Notes under the pieces: generated by a model
What the model was told of the DNA's origin: nothing
What the model saw: only the letters and a program-made list of their open reading frames with translations
The model's database searches: none
NCBI RefSeq assembly: GCF_000092845.1
Contig: NC_014150.1
Location: 62,001 to 126,000 of the forward strand
Reading direction: 5' to 3'
DNA: 64,000 bases
Source of the DNA: Brachyspira murdochii DSM 12563
GTDB taxonomy: Bacteria; Spirochaetota; Brachyspiria; Brachyspirales; Brachyspiraceae
Shown here: piece after piece, positions 1-9,798 of the stretch
Numbering within the stretch: position 1 is the stretch's first letter
How the letters are laid out: each line of letters opens with the position of its first letter
Translations under genes and position numbers: made by a program

Positions 1-1181
1 ACGCAGCCGTCTTTAGCTATATTACCCCAAAGTATAGCAATTCCGCCTGTTTTACTGTAAGGGTTTTCTATATTTCTTAAAACATTATTATTTTTATTAA
101 CAGCATCTTTTATATTTTCAGCTATTGTTTTACCAGTAGCAGTAAGAAGCGAAGTATTTATAAATCCGCCCTTATCAAGCTCTTTCATAACAGCAGGTAT
201 TCCGCCGGCTTTGTATAAATCTTCTATATAGTTATGACCTGCAGGTGCTAAATGACATAAATTAGGAGTACGGTCACTTACTTCATTGATAGTTTTTAAA
301 TCTATTGGTATTCCAGCCTCATTAGCTATAGCAAGCAAGTGAAGTACACTGTTTGTAGAGCAGCCCAATGCCATATCTACAGCAAGAGCATTCTTGAATG
401 ATTCTGGAGTTATTATATCCAATGGTTTTATATTGTTTTTTAATAATTCCATAACCTGCATACCAGCTTTTTTAGCAAGTAATGTTCTGGCAGAATATAC
501 TGCAGGTATAGTTCCATTTCCGGGAAGTGCTATACCTAAAGCCTCAGAAAGACAGTTCATACTATTAGCAGTGTACATTCCCGCACAAGAACCGCAGCTT
601 GGACAAGTATTTTGTGCATATTCTTCTAATTCTTTATCATTTATAAGATTAGCCTTTTTTGCTCCTACCGCCTCAAATATATTTGATAAACTTATTTTTT
701 CATCTCCATGATCACCCGGAAGCATAGCTCCTCCGCTTATGACAATGCCCGGTATATTCATTCTTAAAAGTCCCATTATCATACCCGGAACTATTTTATC
801 GCAGTTAGGTACTAGTACAACTCCGTCTAAACCGTGTGCTATAACCATACTTTCTACAGAATCAGCTATTAACTCTCTTGAAGGAAGAGAATATTTCATT
901 CCCAAATGTCCCATAGCTATACCATCACATACACCTATTGAAGGTATAAGTATAGGAGTACCTCCTCCTATTAAAACTCCGGCTTTAACAGCCTGAGAGA
1001 GTTTATCAAGATGTATATGTCCGGGTACAATTTCACTGTATGCAGAAATAATTCCAATCAGAGGTCTTTTTAATTCTTCATCTGTATAACCCATAGAATA
1101 GAATAATGATCTGTTTGGTGCTCTTTCATCACCTTTTAATACTCTGTCGCTTCTTAAAGAACTATTTTCTCTGAAACTCAT
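1..1181 (-). CDS. ilvD: dihydroxy-acid dehydratase, 3' end outside window
   Basis: This gene makes the Fe-S enzyme that converts 2,3-dihydroxy-isovalerate or -methylvalerate to the 2-keto acid in valine and isoleucine synthesis. Translating the minus strand from ATG 1181 gives an uninterrupted reading frame to the window edge (about 393 codons of the usual ~550-560). It begins [20 protein letters not shown]. Family landmarks are [10 protein letters not shown] (first cluster cysteine), the [18 protein letters not shown] block and [17 protein letters not shown] Shine-Dalgarno sequence lies eight bases before the ATG. The C-terminal third is missing because the window starts inside the gene. The identification is firm; nothing can be said about an operon downstream. 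Confidence 0.95.
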   Translation of the reverse strand, partial: MSFRENSSLRSDRVLKGDERAPNRSLFYSMGYTDEELKRPLIGIISAYSEIVPGHIHLDKLSQAVKAGVLIGGGTPILIPSIGVCDGIAMGHLGMKYSLPSRELIADSVESMVIAHGLDGVVLVPNCDKIVPGMIMGLLRMNIPGIVISGGAMLPGDHGDEKISLSNIFEAVGAKKANLINDKELEEYAQNTCPSCGSCAGMYTANSMNCLSEALGIALPGNGTIPAVYSARTLLAKKAGMQVMELLKNNIKPLDIITPESFKNALAVDMALGCSTNSVLHLLAIANEAGIPIDLKTINEVSDRTPNLCHLAPAGHNYIEDLYKAGGIPAVMKELDKGGFINTSLLTATGKTIAENIKDAVNKNNNVLRNIENPYSKTGGIAILWGNIAKDGC

Positions 1182-1292
1182 AATTATTTCTCCATTTAAT
1201 AAAATTGTTATTTATAGTAAAATTGTAATGCATACATTCTATTAGCAGAATGATAAAAAATCAAGAGTTTTTTTGTATTTTTTCTTATTATA

Positions 1293-1355
1293 AAATAAAT
1301 ATGATTTTTTCTTAAATAAATATTATTTTTTATTAAATAAATTTGATTTATTATA
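1293..1355. repeat. three imperfect 21-bp direct repeats between ilvD and the chemoreceptor gene
   Basis: The 301-bp divergent spacer 1182-1482 is almost pure A/T. It contains three consecutive 21-bp units starting AAATAAAT at 1293, 1314 and 1335, each followed by a variant of ATGATTTTTT. They could be binding sites or simple A/T-rich drift. No riboswitch or T-box structure was recognised in this spacer, and nothing else in it stands out. Confidence 0.5.
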
Positions 1356-1482
1356 AATTTTTATTGACTTTTTTATTTCTAAGTGATAACATCTTTCTAC
1401 TAATTTACATTGTTATGTTATATTAGTAAAATTCTTTTTTAATAAATTAAATTTGTAATTAAGCAGTACAGGCAGGATAATC

Positions 1483-3420
1483 ATGTTTAAAAAAGTTGGT
1501 CTACAATTTCAAATTACTATTTCAATATTAATTCCAATTATACTAATTATAATTTTAGCAAACGGATTTATAACAATATACAGCGGGAATATAAGTAAAA
1601 GTCTGTCATATAGAATATTAGAAGAGACTTCTTTAAAAGAGGCAAATATTATAAAAAATACCATTAATAATAACCTATATAATGTAATGGGACTTAAAAT
1701 TAATATAGAAAATATATACAATAGAGGAATAAGAGACAGAGAAACCTATAAACAATTAACTTCTGTATTTTTTAATAGCCTTCCTGATGATATAAATGGT
1801 CTTTCAATAGCTTTTGAACCTAATGCTTTAGATAATGATGCAGACTATACAAATTCAGAATATAGAAATGCTAACGGCAGATTTAATTATTACATATCAA
1901 GAAATGGAGAGGCATATTTATCTATAGATACTTTTAATGTGGATTATTACACAGAACCTAAAAGAACTGGAGATATATATGTATCTGGAGTTTATAATTC
2001 TACAGTTAATGTTGGAACAGTACTTTTTACATTATGCATACCTATAAAACCAAACAATAAATTTATAGGTGTTATCTATGTTGATATATTCGCGGATTCT
2101 GTTACTTCTTTGCTTAAAGATATTGCCCCTTTTGAAGGTACTTTAATAATGCTTTATGACCAGAATGGGGCTTTAGTATATGATACGCTTAGTAAAAATG
2201 ATATTTCAAAAAACATTTATGAAGTATATCCTCATTACAAAAAATATAATATATTTGAAAATATACAGTCTGGAAAGTTCTCCATAATAGAAGCATATGG
2301 TGAAAGTGCTAAAAAACATTTTACTTATGCTTTTACTCCTATAGAAATATCCAAAGGGGTATATTGGGGATTGGAATTAGCTGCCCCTAGGGACATAATA
2401 TTGAAAGACAGCATCATTATGAGAAATTCTCTTATTGTTATATTAGCAGTAGTTATTATTATATTTGCTGTACTTATACCATTTATTATAAAGAAAAAAG
2501 TATCTGATATTATTAATTCTTTTGCTAGAAATATTTTAGATATGTCCAATGGTGATTTAACTGTGTCTATGCCTAAAGACTTTAATAAAAGAAAAGATGA
2601 ATGGGGAGATATTGCAAGAGGCTGGGATAAAGCTATGAATAATTTTAACAAAGTTATCAATACTGTAAAAAACTCAGCGGAGCAGGTTTCTACTGCTGCT
2701 AATGAAGTTTTGGCTGGAAATAATGATTTATCAGAAAGAACAGAATCTCAGGCTTCAAGTTTGGAAGAGACTGCAGCATCAATGAATCAAATGGCTAGTG
2801 CTATTAAAGAATCGGCTGAAAATGTTGCATCAAGCACTTCTATGGTATCAGAGGCTAAAGATCATTTGAATAAAGCAGGTGAAATAGTAGAAGAGAGTGT
2901 TAGTAAAATGGACGATGTTTATGAAGCAAGCAACAAGATTATGGATATTACAAAACTTATAGAAAATATTGCTTTTCAGACAAATATATTAGCTTTAAAT
3001 GCTTCGGTTGAGGCGGCACGTGCAGGAGAGCAGGGCAGAGGTTTTGCTGTTGTAGCAAGCGAAGTAAGAAATCTAGCACAGAATACTCAGGAATCAGTAA
3101 AAAACATTACTTCATTAATAACAGACAGTAATGAAAAAATTCATTTGGCTGCAGAGAGTGTTAAAGAATCAAAAGATATATTTATGGAAATATCAGAAAA
3201 GATGGATAATGCCTCTTCTTTAATGGATAGAATCAATACAGCGGCTCAGGAACAGGAAAAAGGCATAGAACAAATAAATATAGCTATTAATAATATGGAC
3301 GCTGCATTACAGAAAAATGCTTCTTTAGTTACTGAAGCTGCTTCCGCATCAGAATCATTATTAAATGAAGCTAATGAACTTATTAAATCAATAGAATATT
3401 TTAGATTAAAAAATAATTAA
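1483..3420 (+). CDS. methyl-accepting chemotaxis protein, membrane-bound with periplasmic sensor
   Basis: This is a transmembrane chemoreceptor of 645 residues that would pass ligand signals to CheA/CheW. The layout is: an N-terminal membrane helix (about 12-30), a periplasmic Cache-like sensor domain (about 35-305), a second membrane helix (about 314-336), a HAMP linker, and a long cytoplasmic coiled-coil. The hairpin tip at about 493-535 is nearly canonical ([20 protein letters not shown]). An AGGA sequence precedes the ATG. No CheR-docking pentapeptide is seen at the C terminus, which ends in FRLKNN. It stands alone, away from the chemotaxis operon at 44.7-53.5 kb, which would supply its signalling partners. 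The ligand cannot be inferred from sequence. Confidence 0.95.
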   Translation: MFKKVGLQFQITISILIPIILIIILANGFITIYSGNISKSLSYRILEETSLKEANIIKNTINNNLYNVMGLKINIENIYNRGIRDRETYKQLTSVFFNSLPDDINGLSIAFEPNALDNDADYTNSEYRNANGRFNYYISRNGEAYLSIDTFNVDYYTEPKRTGDIYVSGVYNSTVNVGTVLFTLCIPIKPNNKFIGVIYVDIFADSVTSLLKDIAPFEGTLIMLYDQNGALVYDTLSKNDISKNIYEVYPHYKKYNIFENIQSGKFSIIEAYGESAKKHFTYAFTPIEISKGVYWGLELAAPRDIILKDSIIMRNSLIVILAVVIIIFAVLIPFIIKKKVSDIINSFARNILDMSNGDLTVSMPKDFNKRKDEWGDIARGWDKAMNNFNKVINTVKNSAEQVSTAANEVLAGNNDLSERTESQASSLEETAASMNQMASAIKESAENVASSTSMVSEAKDHLNKAGEIVEESVSKMDDVYEASNKIMDITKLIENIAFQTNILALNASVEAARAGEQGRGFAVVASEVRNLAQNTQESVKNITSLITDSNEKIHLAAESVKESKDIFMEISEKMDNASSLMDRINTAAQEQEKGIEQINIAINNMDAALQKNASLVTEAASASESLLNEANELIKSIEYFRLKNN

Positions 3421-3436
3421 TAAGTATATATGGATT

Positions 3437-3468
3437 AATTTAGCATGATAATAGTATCATACTAAATT
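3437..3468. terminator. possible hairpin between convergent genes
   Basis: AATTTAGCATGAT (3437-3449) pairs with ATCATACTAAATT (3456-3468) around a 6-nt loop. The single C/A mismatch on the plus strand becomes a G-U pair in a minus-strand RNA. It lies between the convergent chemoreceptor and acyl-CoA ligase genes, but no strong T-tract follows on either side. Confidence 0.35.
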
Positions 3469-3486
3469 AAAAATATCTTAATATTA

Positions 3487-5364
3487 TTATAGTTTTTTCT
3501 CGTATAGAGCCTCTATTTTATCTTTGTATGCTTCTGTAACATTGGCTCTTTTTATTTTTAGAGACTGAGTAAGAAGTCCGTTTTCAATAGTAAACTCTTC
3601 ATCAGTTATAATAATTTTTGCTATAGCTTCATAAGGTCTGAAACCATTTTTATAATTTATAAGTCTGTCTAGTTCTTCTCTTATAAGTTTATAAACTTCT
3701 TTTGAAGATGCAAGATTTTTTTCATCGTAAGCAATCTTCTCTTTATCAAAATAATATTTAATATTTTCTTTATTAATAACTACTATTGCTCCAGTAGATG
3801 CTTTATCCTGACCCACAAGCATTATCTGCGATATATAGCTTGATTCCATAGCTTTATTTTCTATAGGCTGTGGCTCTACATTTTCACCAGTAAGAAGAAC
3901 AATAGTTTCTTTAGCCCTTCCTGTTAAAACGATTTCTCCTTCCTGAGTATATGTTCCCAAATCCCCTGAATTAAAGAAACCATCTATTTTTGCCTGTGCA
4001 GTTAATTCTGGGTCTTTATAATATTCTTTAAATATATTTGGTCCTTTAATCCAGCAAACTCCCATAACTCCGTCTTTGCATGAATTACCATCTTTATCTC
4101 TAATTTCAATTTTTACTTCTGGAATAGGAGCCCCGCATGTTCCTCTGTAATTTTTGTACGGAGATCTTAATGTAACTACTGGAGAAGTTTCTGTTATTCC
4201 CCAGCCGACTACTAGATTTATACCCACTGCCTCAACAAAATCTTCAATATACATAGGCAATGCACCGCCTCCTGATATCGTAAGACGTATCTTTCCTCCT
4301 GTTAATTCCATTATTTTGCTGTATACCATTTTTTTAGCCATTTTATGAAATAAAGGATCAAACATTCCTATGCTATATTCTGCTTTTTTATCCTCTCTTT
4401 TTTCATCTCCAATAAGATAAACTAAATCATTTTGATATCTTACACTTCTTATATAGCTTATAGATCTTTTTATTATAAACTTAATGAACTTCTTTAGAAA
4501 TGCATTTTTTCTGTCTATATTTTTCATCACAGTATTATATATATTAACCCATATAGCTGGTACTGAAATAAATATGTCTGGTTTTTCTTCTGTAAAATCA
4601 TTTTTTAAATATCTTTTATTTGTTATAGCGGTAAAACAGCCTATTATAGCAGTTACATATGATATTGTTCTTTCATATATATGCCATATAGGAAGAATAG
4701 TTAAAAGTTTTTCACCTGCTTTTAATTTTATTATATCTGGGAGAACTCTCACATTATGAAGTATATTTCCATGAGTGAGTATTACACCTTTAGGTTTTCC
4801 AGTTGTTCCGGAAGTATATATTATAGTTGCTATGCTTTCATTGGTTAATTTGGCTGCTTTTTTTACAGCGAACTCTTCATCGCCTTTTAAATGTTCTTCT
4901 CCAAGTTCTTCAAATTTATCAAAAGCATATATATTATTTTCTGGGTCATGCATAGAACTGTCAAGCAAAACTATTAATGATAAATCTTTATGATGTTTTT
5001 TTATTTTTTCAAATACATATTTATTTTCTACAAGTACGGCTTGAGCTTCACTGTGTTCTATTATATAGTTTAACTCATCAGAAGTGGAATCTATACCTCT
5101 AGGTACATCAGCAGAACCTAATGCCAAAAGTGCCATATCAGATACAAACCACTCTATTCTGTTTTCAGAAAATATAGCAACATGTTTCTGAGCTAATCCT
5201 TTTACTTCAAATGCTTTGGCTATTGCATTTACTTTATCATAAAGTTTTTTATATGTAATTGTAACTTTTTCATCATTATTATTTCTATATCTATATGCAG
5301 GACTTTGCGGCATGTTTTGTACTGTTTCAAAAAAGGCACTAGGTATAGATGTATAATTTCTCAT
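3487..5364 (-). CDS. long-chain fatty acid CoA ligase (AMP-forming)
   Basis: A member of the ANL superfamily of adenylate-forming enzymes (625 aa), probably activating fatty acids to acyl-CoA with ATP. The phosphate-binding signature IIYTSGTTGKPKGVILTHG lies near residues 180-200. GWGITETSP and NSGDLG mark the core adenylation motifs. The length and the split linker resemble the bacterial FadD15/eukaryotic ACSL-like group. An AGGAG ribosome site sits 5 nt before ATG 5364. The protein has no signal peptide, so it acts in the cytoplasm or peripherally at the membrane. It is apparently monocistronic, with the glycosyltransferase upstream starting its own transcript. The exact acyl chain length used is not evident. 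Confidence 0.88.
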   Translation of the reverse strand: MRNYTSIPSAFFETVQNMPQSPAYRYRNNNDEKVTITYKKLYDKVNAIAKAFEVKGLAQKHVAIFSENRIEWFVSDMALLALGSADVPRGIDSTSDELNYIIEHSEAQAVLVENKYVFEKIKKHHKDLSLIVLLDSSMHDPENNIYAFDKFEELGEEHLKGDEEFAVKKAAKLTNESIATIIYTSGTTGKPKGVILTHGNILHNVRVLPDIIKLKAGEKLLTILPIWHIYERTISYVTAIIGCFTAITNKRYLKNDFTEEKPDIFISVPAIWVNIYNTVMKNIDRKNAFLKKFIKFIIKRSISYIRSVRYQNDLVYLIGDEKREDKKAEYSIGMFDPLFHKMAKKMVYSKIMELTGGKIRLTISGGGALPMYIEDFVEAVGINLVVGWGITETSPVVTLRSPYKNYRGTCGAPIPEVKIEIRDKDGNSCKDGVMGVCWIKGPNIFKEYYKDPELTAQAKIDGFFNSGDLGTYTQEGEIVLTGRAKETIVLLTGENVEPQPIENKAMESSYISQIMLVGQDKASTGAIVVINKENIKYYFDKEKIAYDEKNLASSKEVYKLIREELDRLINYKNGFRPYEAIAKIIITDEEFTIENGLLTQSLKIKRANVTEAYKDKIEALYEKKL

Positions 5365-5438
5365 AGAATCTCCTAATTAATTATAACTATTTTTTTATAA
5401 TGAGTAGTGAATTATAACTATAATACATATTGAAAATA

Positions 5439-6569
5439 TTACAAGTACTTTACAATGTATTTTATTATATTTTCACTGTATGAAGATACTGTAAAATTAT
5501 GTATTGATGACTTTGATAATTGTAGAAATTTTTCTTTTATGTCTTTATCTTTATATGAAAGTAACATAGCTTTATAAATTTCTTCTATATTTCTTGTATT
5601 GCAGCTTATAGAATAGTCCTTAACGGCTTCATAAACTCCAGACTTATTCGATATTATTGATATGCAGGAACAGTATAATGCTTCTATAACTGTAAGTCCG
5701 AATGGTTCATTTATAGCCGGCATTACAAGAGCATAGCTTTTGTTTAATAATTCTTTTTTTTCTTCCTCTGACACGAAACCTTTAAATATTATATTCTTTT
5801 CTAAATTATTTTTTTTTACAAAGTTTTTTAAATATTTTTCATACCTTCCTTTTCCAGCTATAATAAATTTTAATTCTTTATTATCAATATTTTCTAATAA
5901 TATTTTGAAAGCTGATAATGCATTTTCTATATTTTTTGGCTTTTCTATTCTTCCTATATACAAAAAATGTTCGCTTTCTTTTATAGGAAGAAAATCAATA
6001 TTTGATGTAATGCATGGATATATAACTTCTGCTTCTCTATTATAAACTCTTTTAATACCTTCTTTTGTTCTGATACTGTTTGATATTATATAATCTATTT
6101 TGCTTACCCCAAGTCTGTCTAAATGCATAGTGTATCTTGCTATTATATCCAAAGTTTTCTGAAGTTTTTTATAGCTTTTATCATCATATCCGTAAAGCCT
6201 TACACTTGGCTCATGGCAGTACCAAAAACTTTTAGGTAATTTTATATTATTTTTTTTAGCATAATCGTATGCGAGTCCAAAAAATATTGTAGCTGGGAAA
6301 TTATGTATCAAAACCGCATCATAGTTTTTTAATTCACTAGCTAAAAATTTAGATGTTTTATTAAATATAAAAGGGTTTAATGTAATATCTGTTTTTATTT
6401 GCTTTATATAATCTGGTGCATTATCTCTTAATCTATAAGTATAAATTACTGTCTCTATACCGATGCTATGCCAATACTCAGTGCTTGATAATATTACATT
6501 TTCAGCTCCGCCATTATATCCGAATGTAGGGTGTAGTACAGCTATTTTTTTTATATTGTAATTGTTCAT
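5439..6569 (-). CDS. glycosyltransferase family 4 protein
   Basis: A cytoplasmic GT-B retaining glycosyltransferase of 376 aa, expected to add a sugar from a nucleotide donor to a surface glycan precursor. The N-terminal half has the glycine-rich acceptor loop (HPTFGYNGGAENV). The C-terminal half has the GT4 donor site: FLYIGRIEKPKN, IIAGKGRYEKYL and the E-x7-E motif in EPFGLTVIEAL. There is no signal peptide or membrane segment. The start lacks a good Shine-Dalgarno sequence, so initiation a few codons away cannot be excluded. It is the first of several glycosyltransferase genes scattered over the first 20 kb. Donor and acceptor are unknown. Confidence 0.88.
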   Translation of the reverse strand: MNNYNIKKIAVLHPTFGYNGGAENVILSSTEYWHSIGIETVIYTYRLRDNAPDYIKQIKTDITLNPFIFNKTSKFLASELKNYDAVLIHNFPATIFFGLAYDYAKKNNIKLPKSFWYCHEPSVRLYGYDDKSYKKLQKTLDIIARYTMHLDRLGVSKIDYIISNSIRTKEGIKRVYNREAEVIYPCITSNIDFLPIKESEHFLYIGRIEKPKNIENALSAFKILLENIDNKELKFIIAGKGRYEKYLKNFVKKNNLEKNIIFKGFVSEEEKKELLNKSYALVMPAINEPFGLTVIEALYCSCISIISNKSGVYEAVKDYSISCNTRNIEEIYKAMLLSYKDKDIKEKFLQLSKSSIHNFTVSSYSENIIKYIVKYL

Positions 6570-6687
6570 ACTTTAATAATAATTTATTTTTTATAATCTT
6601 ACAAGCAGAATTTATTATTGATTTTTTTTATAATAATTATATTATGTATTGATATACACGTATAATATTATATATTAAGGAGTGAAA

Positions 6688-7641
6688 ATGAAAAATATAT
6701 TTATTTTAATGATTATTGTTTTCTCTATTATTTCATGTAATAATGCTAACTCAAACAAGGAAAATGATATGAATAATTTTACAATGTATACGAATGAAGA
6801 TAAAAGCATAACAGTTGAACAAAAAAATATTACATATAATATTGATTATAAACCTAATGTTGTTTATGCGAGTAAAGACAATACAGATTTAACACTTCAG
6901 ATATTAGTTCCAAGACTTCTTGAAACTGACACTAATGCAAGATATCCATTGATAGTTTATATACAAGGCTCTGCATGGAGAAAGCAGAATGTATATAGAA
7001 ATTTAATTGCACTTGGAGATTTTGCTAGAAGAGGTTATGTTATATCAATAGTAGAGTACAGACCAAGTGATGATGCAGTTTTCCCAGCACAAATTGAAGA
7101 CACTAGAGATGCTATTAGTTTTATGATAAATAATGCTGATAAATATAATGCGGATACTAATAATATATTTGTTTGGGGGGATTCTTCAGGCGGACACACT
7201 GCCTTATTTTCATCAATACCTTTAAGTGAAAATGACAATACAATACCTAACATTAATGCAATAATAGCTTATTATCCTCCTACCGATTTGCTTGATATGA
7301 GAAATGATCCTTTAGGCTCAACTACTGGAGATGCAGATAGTCCGGAGGGTATTTTGATTGGCAGAAAAAATGTTTATGATTTTCCAGAAGAGGCTAAAAG
7401 AATAAGTCCTTATTATGAGATTTCAAAGGTTACTAATATGCCTCCTATATTCTTGGCACATGGAATGTCTGATTCTCTAGTACCTTTTAATCAGAGTAAG
7501 ATTTTAGCTGATAAACTAAAAGAAGAAAACAGAGTATATGAGTTTTATGCACTTAAAGATGCAGACCATGGGGATTGGCAATTTTGGGCTAAAGATATGT
7601 TTGATTTAGTTGAGAAGTTTATAAACAAATACAAAAAATAA
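6688..7641 (+). CDS. alpha/beta-hydrolase lipoprotein (esterase, BD-FAE-like)
   Basis: A secreted lipid-anchored esterase/lipase-like enzyme of about 317 aa. ATG 6688 is chosen because AAGGAG lies 5 nt upstream; the GTG at 6682 overlaps that site. The N terminus is a lipoprotein signal ending in the lipobox FSIISC, so the mature protein should be membrane-attached. Alpha/beta-hydrolase features are an oxyanion region (YIQGSAWRKQ), the nucleophile elbow GDSSGG (Ser near residue 165), the acid in MSDSLVPF and the catalytic histidine in DADHGDW. Carboxylesterases such as the carbohydrate esterases of this clan act on acetylated sugars, but the substrate here is unknown. Confidence 0.85.
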   Translation: MKNIFILMIIVFSIISCNNANSNKENDMNNFTMYTNEDKSITVEQKNITYNIDYKPNVVYASKDNTDLTLQILVPRLLETDTNARYPLIVYIQGSAWRKQNVYRNLIALGDFARRGYVISIVEYRPSDDAVFPAQIEDTRDAISFMINNADKYNADTNNIFVWGDSSGGHTALFSSIPLSENDNTIPNINAIIAYYPPTDLLDMRNDPLGSTTGDADSPEGILIGRKNVYDFPEEAKRISPYYEISKVTNMPPIFLAHGMSDSLVPFNQSKILADKLKEENRVYEFYALKDADHGDWQFWAKDMFDLVEKFINKYKK

Positions 7642-7659
7642 TTTTTTATTAATTTTTAA

Positions 7660-7695
7660 CTATACTGTAATTATAAAAATATTTTTGCAGTATAG
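7660..7695 (+). terminator. weak hairpin after the esterase gene
   Basis: CTATACTG (7660-7667) is complementary to CAGTATAG (7688-7695), and the 20-nt loop contains a further AAAAA/TTTTT pairing. A short T-rich stretch follows. It could terminate the esterase transcript before the promoter at 7712. Confidence 0.35.
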
Positions 7696-7711
7696 ATTTT
7701 ATTATATATTA

Positions 7712-7739
7712 TTGACAAAAAATATAAATAATATATAAT
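7712..7739 (+). promoter_or_regulatory. near-consensus sigma-70 promoter upstream of the AACTCAG repeat
   Basis: TTGACA (7712-7717) and TATAAT (7734-7739) are both perfect hexamers, with a 16-bp spacer. The predicted transcription start (about 7746) lies immediately before the heptamer array, so the array would form the 5' end of the transcript leading to the glycosyltransferase at 8115. Confidence 0.65.
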
Positions 7740-7748
7740 GACTTCATT

Positions 7749-7859
7749 ATGAAAACTCAGAACTCAGAACTCAGAACTCAGAACTCAGAACTCAGAACTC
7801 AGAACTCAGAACTCAGAACTCAGAACTCAGAACTCAGAACTCTCATTAATATACTATAA
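7749..7859 (+). CDS. short leader ORF through the AACTCAG repeat
   Basis: ATG 7749 reads M-K, then the repeated heptapeptide TQNSELR (one per three DNA units), and stops at TAA 7857-7859. No Shine-Dalgarno sequence precedes it, and it would lie only about 3 nt from the predicted RNA start, so translation would be near-leaderless. A change of -1 or +2 repeat units would move it into the frame that stays open to TGA 8047-8049, overlapping ATG 8049 of the glycosyltransferase frame. Whether it is translated is unknown. Confidence 0.3.
   Translation: MKTQNSELRTQNSELRTQNSELRTQNSELRTLINIL
7754..7842 (+). repeat. heptanucleotide tandem repeat, AACTCAG x 12.7
   Basis: Twelve perfect head-to-tail copies of AACTCAG (7754-7837) are followed by a partial AACTC. 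The unit has no stop codon in any plus-strand frame. A perfect short tandem repeat of this kind is expected to slip during replication. It sits between a consensus promoter and a glycosyltransferase gene. The rest of the 7642-8114 spacer is A/T-rich and contains only the hairpin and the long open frame described in the findings. Confidence 0.97.
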
Positions 7860-8114
7860 AATATATTCTATTTTTTATAGTACAAAACCTCTATTGTCAT
7901 TGCAAGATTTAGTTTTAATAAAGATTTTATTAGACAATCAATTTCTGCTTTCAATTAATTATTTGATTATAAAAAATAAATTAATATTTTTTTTAGTTTA
8001 CTTTAAAAATAAAAAAATAATAACTCTTTTAAGCAAATATATAATTTGATGAATATTCCTTTAATACAAATAATACAAATATTTTTTCATAATTATAAAA
8101 TTAAAGGAGTTTTT

Positions 8115-9041
8115 ATGTACTTAGCACCTGTAGGTTTAGTAGTTTATAATAGAATTGAACATACAAAAAGAGTTATTGAAGCTTTAAAGAAAAACACTTT
8201 GGCTTCAGATACTGATTTATATATATTTTCAGATGCACCTAGTAAAAAAGAAGATGAAGAAGCTGTTTATGAGCTTAGAGAATATTTAAAAACTATAAAA
8301 GATGGTTTTAAAAATGTTTATATATATGAAGCTCAAAAAAATTTAGGTATAAAATATTCCACTGTTAATGCAGTAAACACAATATTTGAGCATCATGAAT
8401 ATTTTATAGGTTTGGAAGATGATATTGAGACAAATAAACATTTTCTTGAGTTTATGAATAATGCTTTGAATTATTATAAAGATGATGAAGATGTAATTGC
8501 TATAACAGCATTTTCGCATAAACATGCTACTAAAAATCATAAACATGATGTTATATTTACATACGCTTTTCATAGCTGGGGCTGGGGTACTTGGAAGAGT
8601 AAATGGAATAATATAAATTGGGATACTTGCGATACTTCTTGGTATAATAAAAGTATTAAGCATAAAATATTAGGAGGCGTTTTTTCTTGGTTTCATTTAC
8701 TTGCTATAAAAAAGTCTGTTAAGGATAATCTTTATGTTCAAAATAATTTATGGGATATTTATTATTCATTTACAATGTATAAAAATAAAAAATTATGTGT
8801 TTGGCCTTCAAAAAAATCTTTTACAAATAATTTTGGTTTTGATGGTACAGGCTATCATAAATTCGATTTTCATCATGGCTACTTTGAAAAAAATTTAGAT
8901 GATGATAATATGAATATAGAGTTTTCATCTGATAAAAAAATGAATTTCTTTGAGTATCTAATTATATCAATAAAGATTGGTATATTCAGTTGGGCTAATG
9001 GATTTATAAGTATGTTTTTTAGTAAATTTCTTAAAAGATAA
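8115..9041 (+). CDS. glycosyltransferase (GT-A fold, GNT-I/GT2-like)
   Basis: A predicted cytoplasmic sugar transferase of 308 aa. The N terminus begins LAPVGLVVYNRIEHTKRVI, a Rossmann-like nucleotide-sugar binding strand. The metal-binding acidic motif EDD (in GLEDDIETN) is near residue 100. The pattern resembles N-acetylglucosaminyltransferase I-like bacterial proteins. ATG 8115 follows an AAAGGAG sequence by 5 nt and is the best start. The frame is also open from ATG 8049, which would add 22 residues (MNIPLIQIIQIFF...). The gene lies downstream of the 12-copy heptamer array and so may be phase-variable. It converges with the HAD gene with only 4 bp between stop codons. Confidence 0.8.
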   Translation: MYLAPVGLVVYNRIEHTKRVIEALKKNTLASDTDLYIFSDAPSKKEDEEAVYELREYLKTIKDGFKNVYIYEAQKNLGIKYSTVNAVNTIFEHHEYFIGLEDDIETNKHFLEFMNNALNYYKDDEDVIAITAFSHKHATKNHKHDVIFTYAFHSWGWGTWKSKWNNINWDTCDTSWYNKSIKHKILGGVFSWFHLLAIKKSVKDNLYVQNNLWDIYYSFTMYKNKKLCVWPSKKSFTNNFGFDGTGYHKFDFHHGYFEKNLDDDNMNIEFSSDKKMNFFEYLIISIKIGIFSWANGFISMFFSKFLKR

Positions 9042-9045
9042 AAAA

Positions 9046-9657
9046 TTAAATCTTTGCCCACTTTTCTACTTTTATAACCCAAGTATTAGTTTGATTGGCA
9101 GCTTCAAGTCCTACTTCGCTGTCTTCAAATATAATGCTTTCTTCTTCTTTTACATTAAAATGATTTATACATTTTAAAAATATTTCAGGGTGAGGCTTTT
9201 TATTTTGTATATCATTTCCTGTTAATACTAAATCAAATAATCTTTCAAGATTGAATTCTTTTAATATAGCATAAACTCCTTTTGGAGAGGAAGTTGTTGC
9301 TAATGCTGTATATTTAGATTTTTTTTTACTTTCAATTAATATTTCTAACATCAGAGGGTGGATATTAACCATATTCAAATTTTGTAAATATATATTTTCT
9401 TTTCTATTATGTATTTTTTCTATAAGTTCATTATTTTTATTTTCATCATTTGTAAGTTTATTATTTAATTTTAAAATATTATTTGTGAATGTTCTATAAT
9501 GAAGACCGAAACATTTATTGTAATAATAATCTTTGTCTAATTCTATGCCGTATTCTTTAAAAACATTGCTGTATGAGTAGTAATGCAAATTAGCACTGTC
9601 TATTAAAGTACCGTCCATATCGAATATTAATAATTTTATATTATCAGAGCTTATCAT
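9046..9657 (-). CDS. HAD-superfamily hydrolase, beta-phosphoglucomutase-like
   Basis: A small haloacid-dehalogenase phosphatase or phosphomutase of 203 aa. HAD motif I is IFDMDGTLIDS near residue 11-21 (nucleophile and acid aspartates). Motif II is ALATTSSPKG, the motif III lysine is in NKKPHPEIF, and motif IV is IIFEDSEVGLEAA. The helical cap inserted after motif I indicates subfamily IA (phosphoglycolate phosphatase, PgmB and relatives). The substrate is probably a small phosphorylated sugar but is not determined. An AGGA sequence precedes the ATG. The gene is apparently transcribed alone. Confidence 0.85.
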   Translation of the reverse strand: MISSDNIKLLIFDMDGTLIDSANLHYYSYSNVFKEYGIELDKDYYYNKCFGLHYRTFTNNILKLNNKLTNDENKNNELIEKIHNRKENIYLQNLNMVNIHPLMLEILIESKKKSKYTALATTSSPKGVYAILKEFNLERLFDLVLTGNDIQNKKPHPEIFLKCINHFNVKEEESIIFEDSEVGLEAANQTNTWVIKVEKWAKI

Positions 9658-9798
9658 TTTTTATTCCTAATTTATACTATTTAAATTAATTATACCATAT
9701 AAACTTATAAAATAAAGAATTCCAATTTATAATAAAAATGATATATACTGGAACGATTTCATTTTGTCAACTGATATACATTATATAGAATTATCAAC

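Noticed and set aside
7754..7842. CRISPR-like array
   Set aside because: The repeat is a perfect 7-bp tandem without spacers, so it is a simple-sequence repeat.
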